Positions 1-8,674 of a stretch of 64,000 nt of DNA are shown piece by piece. Source of the stretch: Gemmatimonadota bacterium (GTDB taxonomy: Bacteria; Gemmatimonadota; Gemmatimonadetes; Longimicrobiales; Gaopeijiaceae); contig JAPPOV010000036.1 of NCBI GenBank assembly GCA_028873595.1, positions 29,759 through 93,758 of the forward strand, read 5' to 3'. The position numbers and the translations under genes are program-made. The notes under the pieces were generated by a model that saw nothing but the letters and a program-made list of their open reading frames with translations, was not told where the DNA came from and did not search any database. Each line of letters starts with the position of its first letter. Position 1 is the first letter of the stretch.

Positions 1-2866
1 TCATGATGTCGCCCTGCTGCTGGGCGAGCTGTTCGAGCTGCTCCGAGACCTCTTCGCCTCCCTGCCCCTGCCCTTGCTGTCCCATTTGCTCGGCGTTCGC
101 AATCGCCATGAGCGCCAACTGGTTCAAATCGCCGATCGCCTGTTCGGCCTGCGCGGTCGCCGAGGGCGTACCCCCACGGCGACCTTCCATGGCCTCGATC
201 GTGTTCTGGAGCGACTCCATGGCAAGGCCCATTTGAGCGGACAGCTCACGGTTCTCACCCATCGCCCCCTCCGTCGCGAGCTGAAGATTCTCAGCAATGT
301 TCTGGACGCCTTGAAGCATCGATGCCTGCTCGGCACGCATCTGCGCCAACCGGTCCTGACTCGCGCCCTGCATCTGTTCACTGAGCTGGTTCTGCCGCCG
401 GGCAAGCGAGAGCGCATCGTCGGCGGTTTGCAGCATGGCACGCTGAACCTTCTCCATCTGTTGCTGCGCCATCTCTGCCATCGCCTGCTGCATCTCCTCG
501 GCGGCCTCCTGCATCTCGTCTGCGGCCTGTTGCGCTTCTTCGCCCGCCCGCTGGCTTTCGCCCTGCTGAGATTGCTGCTGTGCCTCGGCCATGCGCTGAC
601 GTGCTTGCTCGGACCGCTCACGGGCCTCCTGCACGCCCTGTGAAGCTTCCTGCTCGCCGATCTCGGCCAGTCGTTCCTCGAGCGAGGCCATGTTCTCCTC
701 CAGCACCTCGGCCTGCTGAGCCAAATCCTCCTGCTGCTGTGCACGGAGCTCCGGGTCGTCCCCCTCCTTCATCGCATCGGCCAGCGCCTGCTCCTGCCGC
801 GCCAGCTCCTCGACTTCGCTGGTCGTGGCCCTGAAGTCTTGCTCGAGTGCGGCCCGCTGGAAGCGCTCCAAAGCTTCCTCGAGCCGGTCACGGAAGTTCT
901 CCTGTTCCTCCGCCATCTCCTCGAGTGCCTGGTTCGCATCGCCCATGTTTTCCTGCTCGAGCGCCTCAGCCATCTCTTCCATGCGCCTCTGCAGGTCGTC
1001 GCCCGTCATCTGTTGCAACATTTCCTGCAGTTCCTCGAGCTGGCGACGAAGTTCCGGGTCGGCCTGCCCCGCTTCCTGCATCATCTGTTCGAGGGCCTCC
1101 ATCTCCTGCCTCATGGAGTCGACCGCGGCGCTCATTTGCCGCTGTTCCTCGAGCGCCGCCTCGAGTTCTTCCCGCTCCTGAAACTCGGCATCCTCGTCGT
1201 TCTGGCCTTCCTCCTCGAGCCCTCGCGGCGTCGCGCTCTCGAGCGCCTGCTCACGATTCTCCGTGGCCTGGCGGTCGGCCTCCGCAGCCAGTTCCTCGAG
1301 GCGGTCCGCGACCTCCTCGAACGCATCCTCGGCCTCGCGGCGCATCTCCGCGGCCTCGGGCATGCGCAGCACATACTCTTCGGATACGCCGACCTGGGCG
1401 GCCGGGCTGTTGTCGATCGCGCGGGCGTAGTAGCGCACAGTATCACCCGGTAGCAGCCCCCAGCTGCGCAGGTCGAGGAGTGGCCGAGCGAGAATCGCCC
1501 TCTGCCCCCCCGCATTGAAACCCTGCGCGACAGGCTCCAGGCGCTCCCCGAACGATGTCACCCGGAACGCGACCAGTTCGATTCGTCGCAATCCGTAGTC
1601 GTCGCCACTCTCGAGAAGCAGCGGCTGCCGAAAGTTGAGCGGCATGATCGTATCACGACCCGGCACCGGGATCCGGATGATCGGCGCAGCGTCGGGAACA
1701 ACCGTTACGTCAATCGGCTCCGGCTGGATCTCCGCGGCCCCTCCCATCTGATCTCTGAAGACCCACTCGAAGGAGCCGCTCACAGAGGGAGCCCACTGAG
1801 CCCGAAAATTGGTTTCGTCGGTCTCAAACGAGAGCACTTCTTCGCCGACCGAGTCGACCAGCTGAACGGACGAGAGAGGACGACTCGTCAGACCTTCGAA
1901 GACGACAGTGGACCCAGCAGGAAGGCGCAGAGGTGGTGGGTCACCCCGGTATTCGTCGGAAGAGAGACCCGTATGGGGCGGATATGCGACGCTCAGCACG
2001 AGGTCGCTCACGAACAGAGGGTCCACCGGAACGATGCGGTACGTCGGCGATGCGTTTCCAGCCTCGTCGACCACACGGTATTCGATGTTGGCCGACACGG
2101 TGCGGAATGAATATCGAGCTCGTCCATCCGTCACATCGACCGACTCCGAGCGCGCAATGTCCCCGGCCGCCTGCCACGCAACATCGATCGTGAGTCGGCC
2201 GGCGGCGGAAATGTCGAGCTCGACATCCGTTCCGCGCAGCACTTCGATATCTCCTGGCTGCACCGCCAACCCGGGAAGGACCGGATCACGCAGGGTCGAG
2301 ATCGGTGACGTGACAGCACGGATCACGTGCCCGCTCCGAGTCGGTGACATCACCGTCTGCACCATGAACGTCAAGACCATGACCGTGGTGAACCCGAGAC
2401 CGCGTCGGGTCCAGAGTCGAACCGACTCTCCGAGCCGTCCTGCGAGCTGCTCTTGCGCGCAACCTTCGAGATCACGCACGACCCCGACTACGGCACGACC
2501 GGCGAGCGCCGCGGAGGCTCCGTGGGGCGTCGTACGGGACAGCTCCAGGGCACCTTCAACGAGGCCCGGTCGAATTCCGGCAGCTCGTTCGATGTTCGAT
2601 GCCAGCTCGGACTCGGTGAGCTGGCTCAACCAACGGCGAAGTCCGAGCCAGCCTGCCCCGAGAAGGCAAAGAGCCAGCGCATCGAAGACCGCAGGAACGT
2701 TGCTACCCTGAGGAAATCCCTGCGGCCCCGCGAGTACCCACGCGGCCACCAAGAGAAGTGTGACGCTCCCGGCTGCCCACACCGCCAACATCACGCCCGC
2801 GTTCCGCGCGACCCAGTCCCGGACCTCTCCAACCCGGCCTTGGAGTTGACGTGATGCCGGACTCAC
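1..2866 (-). CDS. DUF4175-type membrane-anchored coiled-coil protein (3' end beyond window)
   Basis: The frame is open from a GTG at 2866 to the left edge, at least 955 residues. That GTG overlaps the TGA of the DUF4159 gene (GTGA), so the two are translationally coupled. The N-terminal ~170 residues hold about three hydrophobic segments. A region of about 300 residues that looks like beta-rich periplasmic domains follows. From about residue 495 to the edge the sequence is almost pure Gln/Glu/Met/Ala-rich coiled coil (repeated EEM, QQ and LEE patterns). This layout matches the DUF4175 family; its function is unknown. The neighbourhood (DUF4159, rsmI, trxA) gives no direct role. Family assignment is from recall of architecture, not a search. 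Confidence 0.8.
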   Translation of the reverse strand, partial: MSPASRQLQGRVGEVRDWVARNAGVMLAVWAAGSVTLLLVAAWVLAGPQGFPQGSNVPAVFDALALCLLGAGWLGLRRWLSQLTESELASNIERAAGIRPGLVEGALELSRTTPHGASAALAGRAVVGVVRDLEGCAQEQLAGRLGESVRLWTRRGLGFTTVMVLTFMVQTVMSPTRSGHVIRAVTSPISTLRDPVLPGLAVQPGDIEVLRGTDVELDISAAGRLTIDVAWQAAGDIARSESVDVTDGRARYSFRTVSANIEYRVVDEAGNASPTYRIVPVDPLFVSDLVLSVAYPPHTGLSSDEYRGDPPPLRLPAGSTVVFEGLTSRPLSSVQLVDSVGEEVLSFETDETNFRAQWAPSVSGSFEWVFRDQMGGAAEIQPEPIDVTVVPDAAPIIRIPVPGRDTIMPLNFRQPLLLESGDDYGLRRIELVAFRVTSFGERLEPVAQGFNAGGQRAILARPLLDLRSWGLLPGDTVRYYARAIDNSPAAQVGVSEEYVLRMPEAAEMRREAEDAFEEVADRLEELAAEADRQATENREQALESATPRGLEEEGQNDEDAEFQEREELEAALEEQRQMSAAVDSMRQEMEALEQMMQEAGQADPELRRQLEELQEMLQQMTGDDLQRRMEEMAEALEQENMGDANQALEEMAEEQENFRDRLEEALERFQRAALEQDFRATTSEVEELARQEQALADAMKEGDDPELRAQQQEDLAQQAEVLEENMASLEERLAEIGEQEASQGVQEARERSEQARQRMAEAQQQSQQGESQRAGEEAQQAADEMQEAAEEMQQAMAEMAQQQMEKVQRAMLQTADDALSLARRQNQLSEQMQGASQDRLAQMRAEQASMLQGVQNIAENLQLATEGAMGENRELSAQMGLAMESLQNTIEAMEGRRGGTPSATAQAEQAIGDLNQLALMAIANAEQMGQQGQGQGGEEVSEQLEQLAQQQGDIM

Positions 2867-3531
2867 GACGCAGCCTGCCCCAGAGCGAACAGGAAGAGGT
2901 TCACACCCATCCGAATGGCCTCTTCGCGGGTCTCCGGCGTGTCCTCGTGGACACCCTCGTCTTCCCACCCATCTCCGAGATCCGACTCATAGGTGTAGAA
3001 GACGAGCATGCGGCCCTCGAGAAAAATCCCGAAAGCCTGCGGCGGTCGTCCATCGTGCTCATGGATCTTGGGGAGTCCCTCCGGAAAATCGTAGAACGTC
3101 GAAAAGACCGGATGCTCGGGCGGGATCTCGGTCAGTTCTGCGTCTGGGAAGATCTGGGCCATCTCCTCCCGAAAGCTCTCGTCCAACCCGTAGTTGTCAT
3201 CGGCGTGGAGAAAACCGCCCGACAACAGGTATTCGCGCAGTGCGGTCCGCTCAGCCGGAGTGAATACGACGTTACCGTGCCCGGTCATGTAGAGGTACGG
3301 ATAGTCACGTAGGGCCGGATCCGTCGCGGTCACGTTGACCTCTCTGCGCGCAGTCGGCAGCCCGGTCCGTTCCCGCAACGCCTCGAGGAGGTTCGGAAGC
3401 GACGATGGGTTCGCGTACCAGTCGCCGCCGCCATCATACTGAAGACGGGCAATCGTGATGGAATCCGCCTCGGTCACCGCGGTGGTCGGTGACGCCGTGA
3501 CGGCCATCAAGGCGAGCAGAATCGGATTCAT
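2863..3531 (-). CDS. DUF4159 family exported protein
   Basis: A 222-residue protein with a short hydrophobic N-terminus (MNPILLALMAVTASP) that may be a signal peptide. The core has the YPYLYMTGHG segment and the GGFLHADDNYG motif typical of DUF4159, a family with a glutamine-amidotransferase-like fold and no proven activity. Its ATG overlaps the rsmI stop (ATGA) and its stop overlaps the GTG of the DUF4175 gene, so the three genes form one coupled unit. DUF4159 and DUF4175 proteins are often encoded together, which suggests a joint envelope role (inference). Confidence 0.8.
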   Translation of the reverse strand: MNPILLALMAVTASPTTAVTEADSITIARLQYDGGGDWYANPSSLPNLLEALRERTGLPTARREVNVTATDPALRDYPYLYMTGHGNVVFTPAERTALREYLLSGGFLHADDNYGLDESFREEMAQIFPDAELTEIPPEHPVFSTFYDFPEGLPKIHEHDGRPPQAFGIFLEGRMLVFYTYESDLGDGWEDEGVHEDTPETREEAIRMGVNLFLFALGQAAS

Positions 3532-4376
3532 TCGTCGGTCGCGGAGTCCTGAAGGTCGTGCACGATACGGTACGCCAGATTTCGCGCCAGACCGTGACGT
3601 TCTGCCACCTCACGCGCGACGGCAGATGGGCGCGCTCCGGCTCGAAGCCGATCAGCTGCCAAGGCTCGCGCATGGGCTACGCTGGCCTGTGCATCCCGAG
3701 CTGCGTCCGAAGGACCGACGACAACCGTGACCTCTCCGCGAGGAGCGTGTTCACGATAATGGCCAAGCGCCTCGGCCACGCTTCCGCGCACGAACTCCTC
3801 ATGAACCTTCGTCACCTCTCGCGCCACGCAGATCCGACGCTCGGCACCGCACGCCGATTCCAGATCCTCGAGCAGCCGGACGAGCCGCTGCGGCGATTCG
3901 AAGAGGACCGTCGTCTCCGCGCTCCGTGCGATTCGAGTGAGGTCCGCCTGCCGGGCTCGCCCTCTTCGCGCGGGGAAACCCAAGAAGGTGAAACGCTCGG
4001 CGGGCAGCCCCGACGCGACGAGTGCCGCCAGAGGCGCACTCGGCCCCGGGATGGGCGTCACGACGTGGCCAGCCGCCACGACCGCATCGACGACGCGAGC
4101 GCCGGGGTCAGATACCAGCGGCGTCCCCGCATCGGTCACGAGCGCGAGATTTTCACCTTGGTCCAACCAGCTCACGATGCGGCTGGCGCGGGCTCGTTCG
4201 TTGTGCTCGTGAACGGACACCAGAGCGGCCTCCGACCCAACGCGGTCAGCCAGAATTCTGGACCGCCGGGTGTCCTCGGCGAGAATGCGAGACACGCTCC
4301 GCAGGACACCCGCCGCGCGCGGCGAGAGGTCCTCCAGATTTCCGATCGGCGTGCTGACGAGGTAGAGGGTAGCCAC
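3528..4376 (-). CDS. rsmI: 16S rRNA (cytidine(1402)-2'-O)-methyltransferase RsmI
   Basis: 282 residues, the usual length for RsmI, which uses SAM to 2'-O-methylate C1402 in the 16S rRNA decoding centre. The N-terminal STPIGNLED, the EDTRRS motif, the LVTDAGTPLVSDPG loop and PIPGPSA are family signatures of the tetrapyrrole-methylase fold. The start is GTG at 4376; the STPIGNL motif begins at residue 8, so no longer N-terminus is expected. The stop overlaps the ATG of the DUF4159 gene. A gap of about 100 nt separates it from trxA upstream. Confidence 0.95.
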   Translation of the reverse strand: MATLYLVSTPIGNLEDLSPRAAGVLRSVSRILAEDTRRSRILADRVGSEAALVSVHEHNERARASRIVSWLDQGENLALVTDAGTPLVSDPGARVVDAVVAAGHVVTPIPGPSAPLAALVASGLPAERFTFLGFPARRGRARQADLTRIARSAETTVLFESPQRLVRLLEDLESACGAERRICVAREVTKVHEEFVRGSVAEALGHYREHAPRGEVTVVVGPSDAARDAQASVAHARALAADRLRAGARPSAVAREVAERHGLARNLAYRIVHDLQDSATDE

Positions 4377-4478
4377 GAGGAAAGATAGCGCCGAGCGCAG
4401 ACGCGAAGCGGGGCCGGTGGACGAATCCGCCGACCCCGGGTCGGGGCGGCTGTGCCGTCCCGGACCTCACGTACTGTC

Positions 4479-4811
4479 CTAGAGGTGCTCGAGCACCTTG
4501 TTTTCGTACATCGCCTTCGGGCCGGCGCCGACCACCTGATCGATCAACTCCCCGTCCTTGAAGAAGAGCACAGCCGGGATCGATCGCACCCCGAAGCGTG
4601 CAGATGTAGCCGGGTTATGGTCGACGTTCAACTTGCCGACCTTCAGACCCTTTGCCTGGTATTCGCTCGCAAGCTCGTCTACGGCCGGAGCGATCATCCG
4701 GCACGGCCCGCACCACTCGGCCCAAAAGTCGACCATGTACAGACCATCTCCGCCTTCGATCTCGTCGGCAAAGTTCTGGTCCGTGATGTCGTTAATCACA
4801 TCGCTTGCCAT
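4479..4811 (-). CDS. trxA: Thioredoxin
   Basis: 110 residues with the classical active site WCGPC inside DFWAEWCGPCRM and the cis-Pro region RSIPAVLFF. It is a cytoplasmic dithiol reductant for ribonucleotide reductase, peroxiredoxins and other proteins. The ATG at 4811 was chosen because an AAGGAG ribosome site lies just upstream and the protein then has the canonical length; a longer open frame upstream to 4979 has no thioredoxin-like sequence. It is divergent from the epimerase gene and the first gene of the run into rsmI. Confidence 0.96.
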   Translation of the reverse strand: MASDVINDITDQNFADEIEGGDGLYMVDFWAEWCGPCRMIAPAVDELASEYQAKGLKVGKLNVDHNPATSARFGVRSIPAVLFFKDGELIDQVVGAGPKAMYENKVLEHL

Positions 4812-4822
4812 TTCGGCTCTCC

Positions 4823-4851
4823 TTGTAGCGTGTCCGGGTCCGCCGTACGAT
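4823..4851 (+). promoter_or_regulatory. Putative sigma-70 promoter for the epimerase gene
   Basis: TTGTAG (4823-4828), a 17 nt spacer and TACGAT (4846-4851) fit a housekeeping promoter in the 90 nt divergent region between trxA and the epimerase gene, about 50 nt before its ATG. Assigned by eye only. Confidence 0.4.
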
Positions 4852-4901
4852 CCGGCCGTCACCCGCTGACCCGTTCCGAACCCCACCGGTTCAGGCCGTT
4901 C

Positions 4902-5309
4902 ATGATGTATTCTACCTCGGCGAACCCACTCGACCACGTGGCGATCGCCGTTCACTCCATCGAAGATAGCGCCAGTCACTTCGAACTCATGTCAGGGGAC
5001 GTCTGTTCGCCCCCCGAAATTCTCGAGTCTCAGGGAGTCCGTGTCGCCTTCGTCGGCTCCATTGAGCTGCTCGAGCCCCTCTCTCCAGACACCACCGTCG
5101 GCCGATTCCTCGAGCGTCGGGGACAGGGCCTCCACCACATCGCCTACAAGACGGGCGACATCTCCTCGGAGCTGTCGAGACTCGCCACAGCAGGCGTTCA
5201 GTTGATCGACGAGAAGCCGCGGCCTGGGGCGAACGGTCACCTCGTCGCGTTCGTACACCCCAAGAGTACCGGAGGGATCCTCACGGAACTCGTGCAGCAC
5301 ACGAAATAA
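4902..5309 (+). CDS. mce: Methylmalonyl-CoA epimerase-like VOC protein
   Basis: 135 residues forming two vicinal-oxygen-chelate modules. Probable metal ligands are the His in LDHVAIAV, the His pair in GLHHIAYKT and the Glu in ILTELVQ, the pattern of methylmalonyl-CoA epimerase, which interconverts the (R) and (S) CoA thioesters in propionate metabolism. Two tandem ATGs (4902 and 4905) can start it. It is a single plus-strand gene, divergent from trxA and convergent with the lipoprotein at 5325, with only 15 nt between the stops. No mutase gene is in the window, so the exact substrate is inferred from family resemblance. Confidence 0.85.
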   Translation: MMYSTSANPLDHVAIAVHSIEDSASHFELMSGDVCSPPEILESQGVRVAFVGSIELLEPLSPDTTVGRFLERRGQGLHHIAYKTGDISSELSRLATAGVQLIDEKPRPGANGHLVAFVHPKSTGGILTELVQHTK

Positions 5310-5324
5310 CGTCCAGGTCCTGAA

Positions 5325-5834
5325 TCAGCGGGCGGCCATCACCGCCTGTAGATCCACCTGTTCGACCATCCAGCGGCCGTCGTCGGCCTGCACAACCACA
5401 AAGGGCACATCTGTGGCCTTCGCGCCGTCCGGCGTCGTCAGATCCACCAAGATGCGAGTGGCCGGGACGGTCCGACCCGCTACGCGGGCCTCCCCGGTGA
5501 TCAGGTAGTCCTGATGCTGCAGGATCGACGCGATGGCATCCATCCGGATCTCCACATCCTGTTTCTTCACACAGGACTGTCCACCAAACCAGCTCCCGAT
5601 CTTCTTGAACGCGCATCCGAAGGTGCTGCCCGTGTCCATTGCGGCACCATCGGCGGTACCGAAGATCCGACCCATGGCCCGAACGTCTCTCTGATTCGCA
5701 GCCGACAAGAACCGCTCGACCGAGAGCTGGGCCCCGATCTGCCCCGTGGGCGGCGCTTCCAGGACCACCGTCGTGCACGCCGTCGGTACCGTCAGAGCCA
5801 GGGTGACGAGGGCAATCTTCCTCAATCCAGTCAT
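5325..5834 (-). CDS. Predicted lipoprotein, function unknown
   Basis: 169 residues from an ATG at 5834 with a GAGGAT ribosome site. A basic N-terminus and hydrophobic stretch end in PTAC (Cys20), a plausible but non-ideal lipobox. The body contains ERFLSAANQRDVRAMGRIFG, resembling the start of SnoaL/NTF2-like domains, and ends in a VVVQADDGRWMVEQVDL strand, also NTF2-like. I do not recognise a specific function. It lies 54 nt downstream of clpB on the same strand and may be co-transcribed. Confidence 0.7.
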   Translation of the reverse strand: MTGLRKIALVTLALTVPTACTTVVLEAPPTGQIGAQLSVERFLSAANQRDVRAMGRIFGTADGAAMDTGSTFGCAFKKIGSWFGGQSCVKKQDVEIRMDAIASILQHQDYLITGEARVAGRTVPATRILVDLTTPDGAKATDVPFVVVQADDGRWMVEQVDLQAVMAAR

Positions 5835-5888
5835 CGGGATCCTCAGTCCTCCTTGGCGTCGTCGTTCGAATCTCTGCAATTCGCCTCC

Positions 5889-8534
5889 TCAGTGAAAGGC
5901 CTTTCTTCGCTCTTCCTTCGGGTTCACGAGTCCGGGCGAGGGCGGGACCACATCGAATCCGAGACTCGAACCGTCGTCCGCGACGTTCACGTCCACCGTT
6001 GTCCCTTCTGCGATCTCCTCGTCGAGCAGAAGCATCGCGAGCGGGTCCTGAAGCGAGCGCTGGATGGCACGCTTGAGCGGTCGCGCCCCGAAGACCGGAT
6101 CGAAGCCGGCGTCTGCCAGGAACGAGCGCGCCTCGTTCGAGACGTCGAGCTCGACCCCGACTTCGGACGCAAGCTTGACCACTCCGGCCAACTGGATGTC
6201 GACGATCCGACGCAGTTCTTCCTGAGAGAGGGGTCGGAACACGACGATGTCGTCGACCCGGTTGAGGAATTCCGGCCGGAAGTGTCGGTGCAGCTGACCA
6301 CGCACCCGATCCTCAACCTCGTCCCATGCTCCTTCCTGTCCGGCCTCCAGGATGTCCTGGCTCCCGATATTGGACGTCATCAGGACGATCACGTTACGAA
6401 AATCGACCGTACGTCCCTGTGCGTCGGTAAGGCGCCCGTCGTCCAGGATCTGGAGAAGGACGTTGAACACCTCCGGATGAGCCTTTTCGATTTCATCGAA
6501 GAGCACGACGGCGTGCGGCCGACGGCGAACGGCTTCCGTGAGCTGTCCACCCTCATCGTACCCGACATACCCTGGAGGCGCCCCGATCAGACGTGCGACC
6601 GCGTGCTTCTCCATGTACTCGGACATATCGATGCGCACGAGCGCACGCTCGTCATCGAAGATGAACTCTGCGAGCGCCTTCGCCGTCTCGGTCTTCCCCA
6701 CCCCAGTGGGGCCGAGGAAGATGAACGATCCGACCGGGCGGTTGGGATCCTGGAGCCCAGCCCTTGAACGGCGGACCGCATTGGAGACCGCGACGATCGC
6801 CTCGCTCTGGCCGATCACACGTTCTCCGAGATGTTCTTCGAGTTGCGTCAATCGCTGACGCTCGGATTCCATCAGGCGCGTGACCGGAATCCCGGTCCAC
6901 TCGCCGACGACCGCCGCGATGTCGTCCGGCTCGACCTCTTCCTTGAGGTACTTCTGCTCTTTCTGAAGCTCGGCAAGTCGCGCAGCAGCCTTCTCGATCG
7001 ACTCCTCGGCCTGAGGAATCTCGCCATAGTTGATCTCTGCCGAGCGATTGAGATCGCCCGTCCGTGTGGCGCGATCCGCTTCGACTCTGAGTTCGTCGAC
7101 CCTCGTCCGGAGTTCCTGGATCTCTTCGATCACGTCCTTCTCCGCCTGCCAGCGCGCCTTCATGCCCTGACTCGTCTCGCGGAGTTCGGCAAGCTCGGAT
7201 TCGATCGCCTTCTTGCGTTCGCCAGCGGCCCCTTCCGTCTCGTTTTGGAGGGCCTGCCGCTCAATCTCGAGCTGAATGATGCGGCGCTCGACCTCGTCAA
7301 TCTCCTGTGGCAACGAATCAATTTCGATACGCAACCTGCTCGACGCCTCATCGATGAGGTCGATTGCCTTGTCGGGCAGGAACCGCCCTCCGATGTATCG
7401 ATCCGAAAGCTTGGCCGCCGCGATGATCGCGTCGTCCGTGATGCGCACTCCGTGGTGCACCTCGTAGCGCTCCTTCAGGCCACGCAGGATCGCAACCGCG
7501 TCCTCGACCGAGGGCGGCGCGACGAACACGGGTTGGAATCGACGCTCCAGCGCCGGATCCTTCTCGATGTGTTTTCGATACTCGTCGAGCGTCGTCGCGC
7601 CAACCATGCGCAACTCACCCCGCGCGAGCGCAGGCTTCAGCATATTCCCGGCGTCCACCGCGCCTTCGCCACCTCCGGCACCTACGACCGTGTGCATCTC
7701 GTCGAGGAAGACGACATAGCGACCGTCAGCTTCGGTGATCTCCTTGAGGACGGCCTTCAAGCGCTCCTCGAACTCACCGCGATACTTCGCCCCCGCGAGC
7801 ATCGACCCGATGTCGAGTTCCAGAAGCTTCTTGTCCGCGAGCGACGTGGGGACATCCCCCTCCACCATACGTTGCGCGAGTCCCTCGACGATCGCCGTCT
7901 TTCCGACCCCCGGTTCACCGATGAGAACCGGATTGTTCTTCGTTCGGCGTGCGAGGACCTTGATGACGCGGCGGATCTCCTCGTCGCGTCCGATGACCGG
8001 ATCGAGCTTGCCCCGCCGTGCCTGTTCGGTGAGATCCCGCGAAAAGCGGGCGAGAGCCCGGTAGCTGTCCTCGGGCGTATCGTCTGTCACACGGTGCGAC
8101 CCGCGTAACGCCTCGAGGGCTTCGCGGACGGCGGAAAGGGTGGCCCCGGCTTCACGCAGAATCCGACCCGCATCGTTCTTATCCCCTGTCAGCCCGAGGA
8201 GCAGGTGTTCCGTCGAGATGAACTCGTCATCGAGCTCCTGCGATACGTCTGCAGCGTGATCGAGCGACGTACGCAGATCTCGTGACAGGTTGGCATCGGA
8301 ACCACCCTCGACACGGGCCATCGCATCCAGAGCATCGACGGCTCTCGAGCGAACCAGACCGACCTGGACTTCGAGTTTCTGGAGGATCGGAACGACAATC
8401 CCTTCCTCCTGGTTCAAGAGTGTGTGCAGCAGGTGAACCCCGTGGATCTCGGGATTCCCCCGCCGGCGCGCATCCGCCACCGCTCCCTGCAGGGCTTCAG
8501 CCGCCTTTACCGTCAATTTGTCGGCGCTCAGCAT
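5889..8534 (-). CDS. clpB: ATP-dependent chaperone ClpB
   Basis: 881 residues. The order is Clp-N domain (1-145), first AAA+ module with Walker A GEPGVGKT near residue 205, a long coiled-coil middle domain (about 400-530) that separates ClpB from ClpA/ClpC, and a second AAA+ module with GPTGVGKT near 610 and sensor [11 protein letters not shown]. With DnaK it extracts and refolds aggregated proteins after heat stress; the P-loop tripeptide of ClpP-binding Clps is not expected. The ATG at 8534 gives the standard N-terminus. The upstream region carries a nested dyad described separately. No CIRCE element is visible. Confidence 0.97.
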   Translation of the reverse strand: MLSADKLTVKAAEALQGAVADARRRGNPEIHGVHLLHTLLNQEEGIVVPILQKLEVQVGLVRSRAVDALDAMARVEGGSDANLSRDLRTSLDHAADVSQELDDEFISTEHLLLGLTGDKNDAGRILREAGATLSAVREALEALRGSHRVTDDTPEDSYRALARFSRDLTEQARRGKLDPVIGRDEEIRRVIKVLARRTKNNPVLIGEPGVGKTAIVEGLAQRMVEGDVPTSLADKKLLELDIGSMLAGAKYRGEFEERLKAVLKEITEADGRYVVFLDEMHTVVGAGGGEGAVDAGNMLKPALARGELRMVGATTLDEYRKHIEKDPALERRFQPVFVAPPSVEDAVAILRGLKERYEVHHGVRITDDAIIAAAKLSDRYIGGRFLPDKAIDLIDEASSRLRIEIDSLPQEIDEVERRIIQLEIERQALQNETEGAAGERKKAIESELAELRETSQGMKARWQAEKDVIEEIQELRTRVDELRVEADRATRTGDLNRSAEINYGEIPQAEESIEKAAARLAELQKEQKYLKEEVEPDDIAAVVGEWTGIPVTRLMESERQRLTQLEEHLGERVIGQSEAIVAVSNAVRRSRAGLQDPNRPVGSFIFLGPTGVGKTETAKALAEFIFDDERALVRIDMSEYMEKHAVARLIGAPPGYVGYDEGGQLTEAVRRRPHAVVLFDEIEKAHPEVFNVLLQILDDGRLTDAQGRTVDFRNVIVLMTSNIGSQDILEAGQEGAWDEVEDRVRGQLHRHFRPEFLNRVDDIVVFRPLSQEELRRIVDIQLAGVVKLASEVGVELDVSNEARSFLADAGFDPVFGARPLKRAIQRSLQDPLAMLLLDEEIAEGTTVDVNVADDGSSLGFDVVPPSPGLVNPKEERRKAFH

Positions 8535-8582
8535 ATCAATTCGTCCGAAATCGGGTGATCATCGACGACTTCGTGCCAAAAC

Positions 8583-8650
8583 GGCAGAACTCGTATCGTC
8601 TGCCCCTCTAGAGGGTCAAGTTCCGGGCCAGCACGGGACTGGCAGACGAT
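8583..8650 (-). promoter_or_regulatory. Nested inverted repeats and possible promoter upstream of clpB
   Basis: Between the M48 protease stop and clpB there is a perfect 10 nt inverted repeat, ATCGTCTGCC (8595-8604) and GGCAGACGAT (8641-8650). Inside it are the 12 nt palindrome CCCTCTAGAGGG (8604-8615) and a GCCAG/CTGGC pair (8627-8643). A second pairing option is GGCAGA (8583-8588) with TCTGCC (8599-8604). On the minus strand TTGACC (8619-8614), 16 nt, GATACG (8597-8592) could be a promoter that the palindrome overlaps. It may be an operator, a leader structure or the terminator of the M48 gene. Confidence 0.4.
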
Positions 8651-8674
8651 GTCGACGCCACAGCCCCCTTCGAA

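Noticed and set aside
4432..4446. CCGACCCCGGGTCGG dyad between trxA and rsmI
   Set aside because: The central loop is one base, no T-tract follows, and such GC palindromes are common at this composition.
5514..8108. Long plus-strand open frames (417 and 425 codons) opposite clpB
   Set aside because: Mirror images of clpB codons; no ribosome sites, domains or plausible composition.
8535..8674. CIRCE/HrcA operator for clpB
   Set aside because: The TTAGCACTC-N9-GAGTGCTAA pattern is not present in the upstream region.
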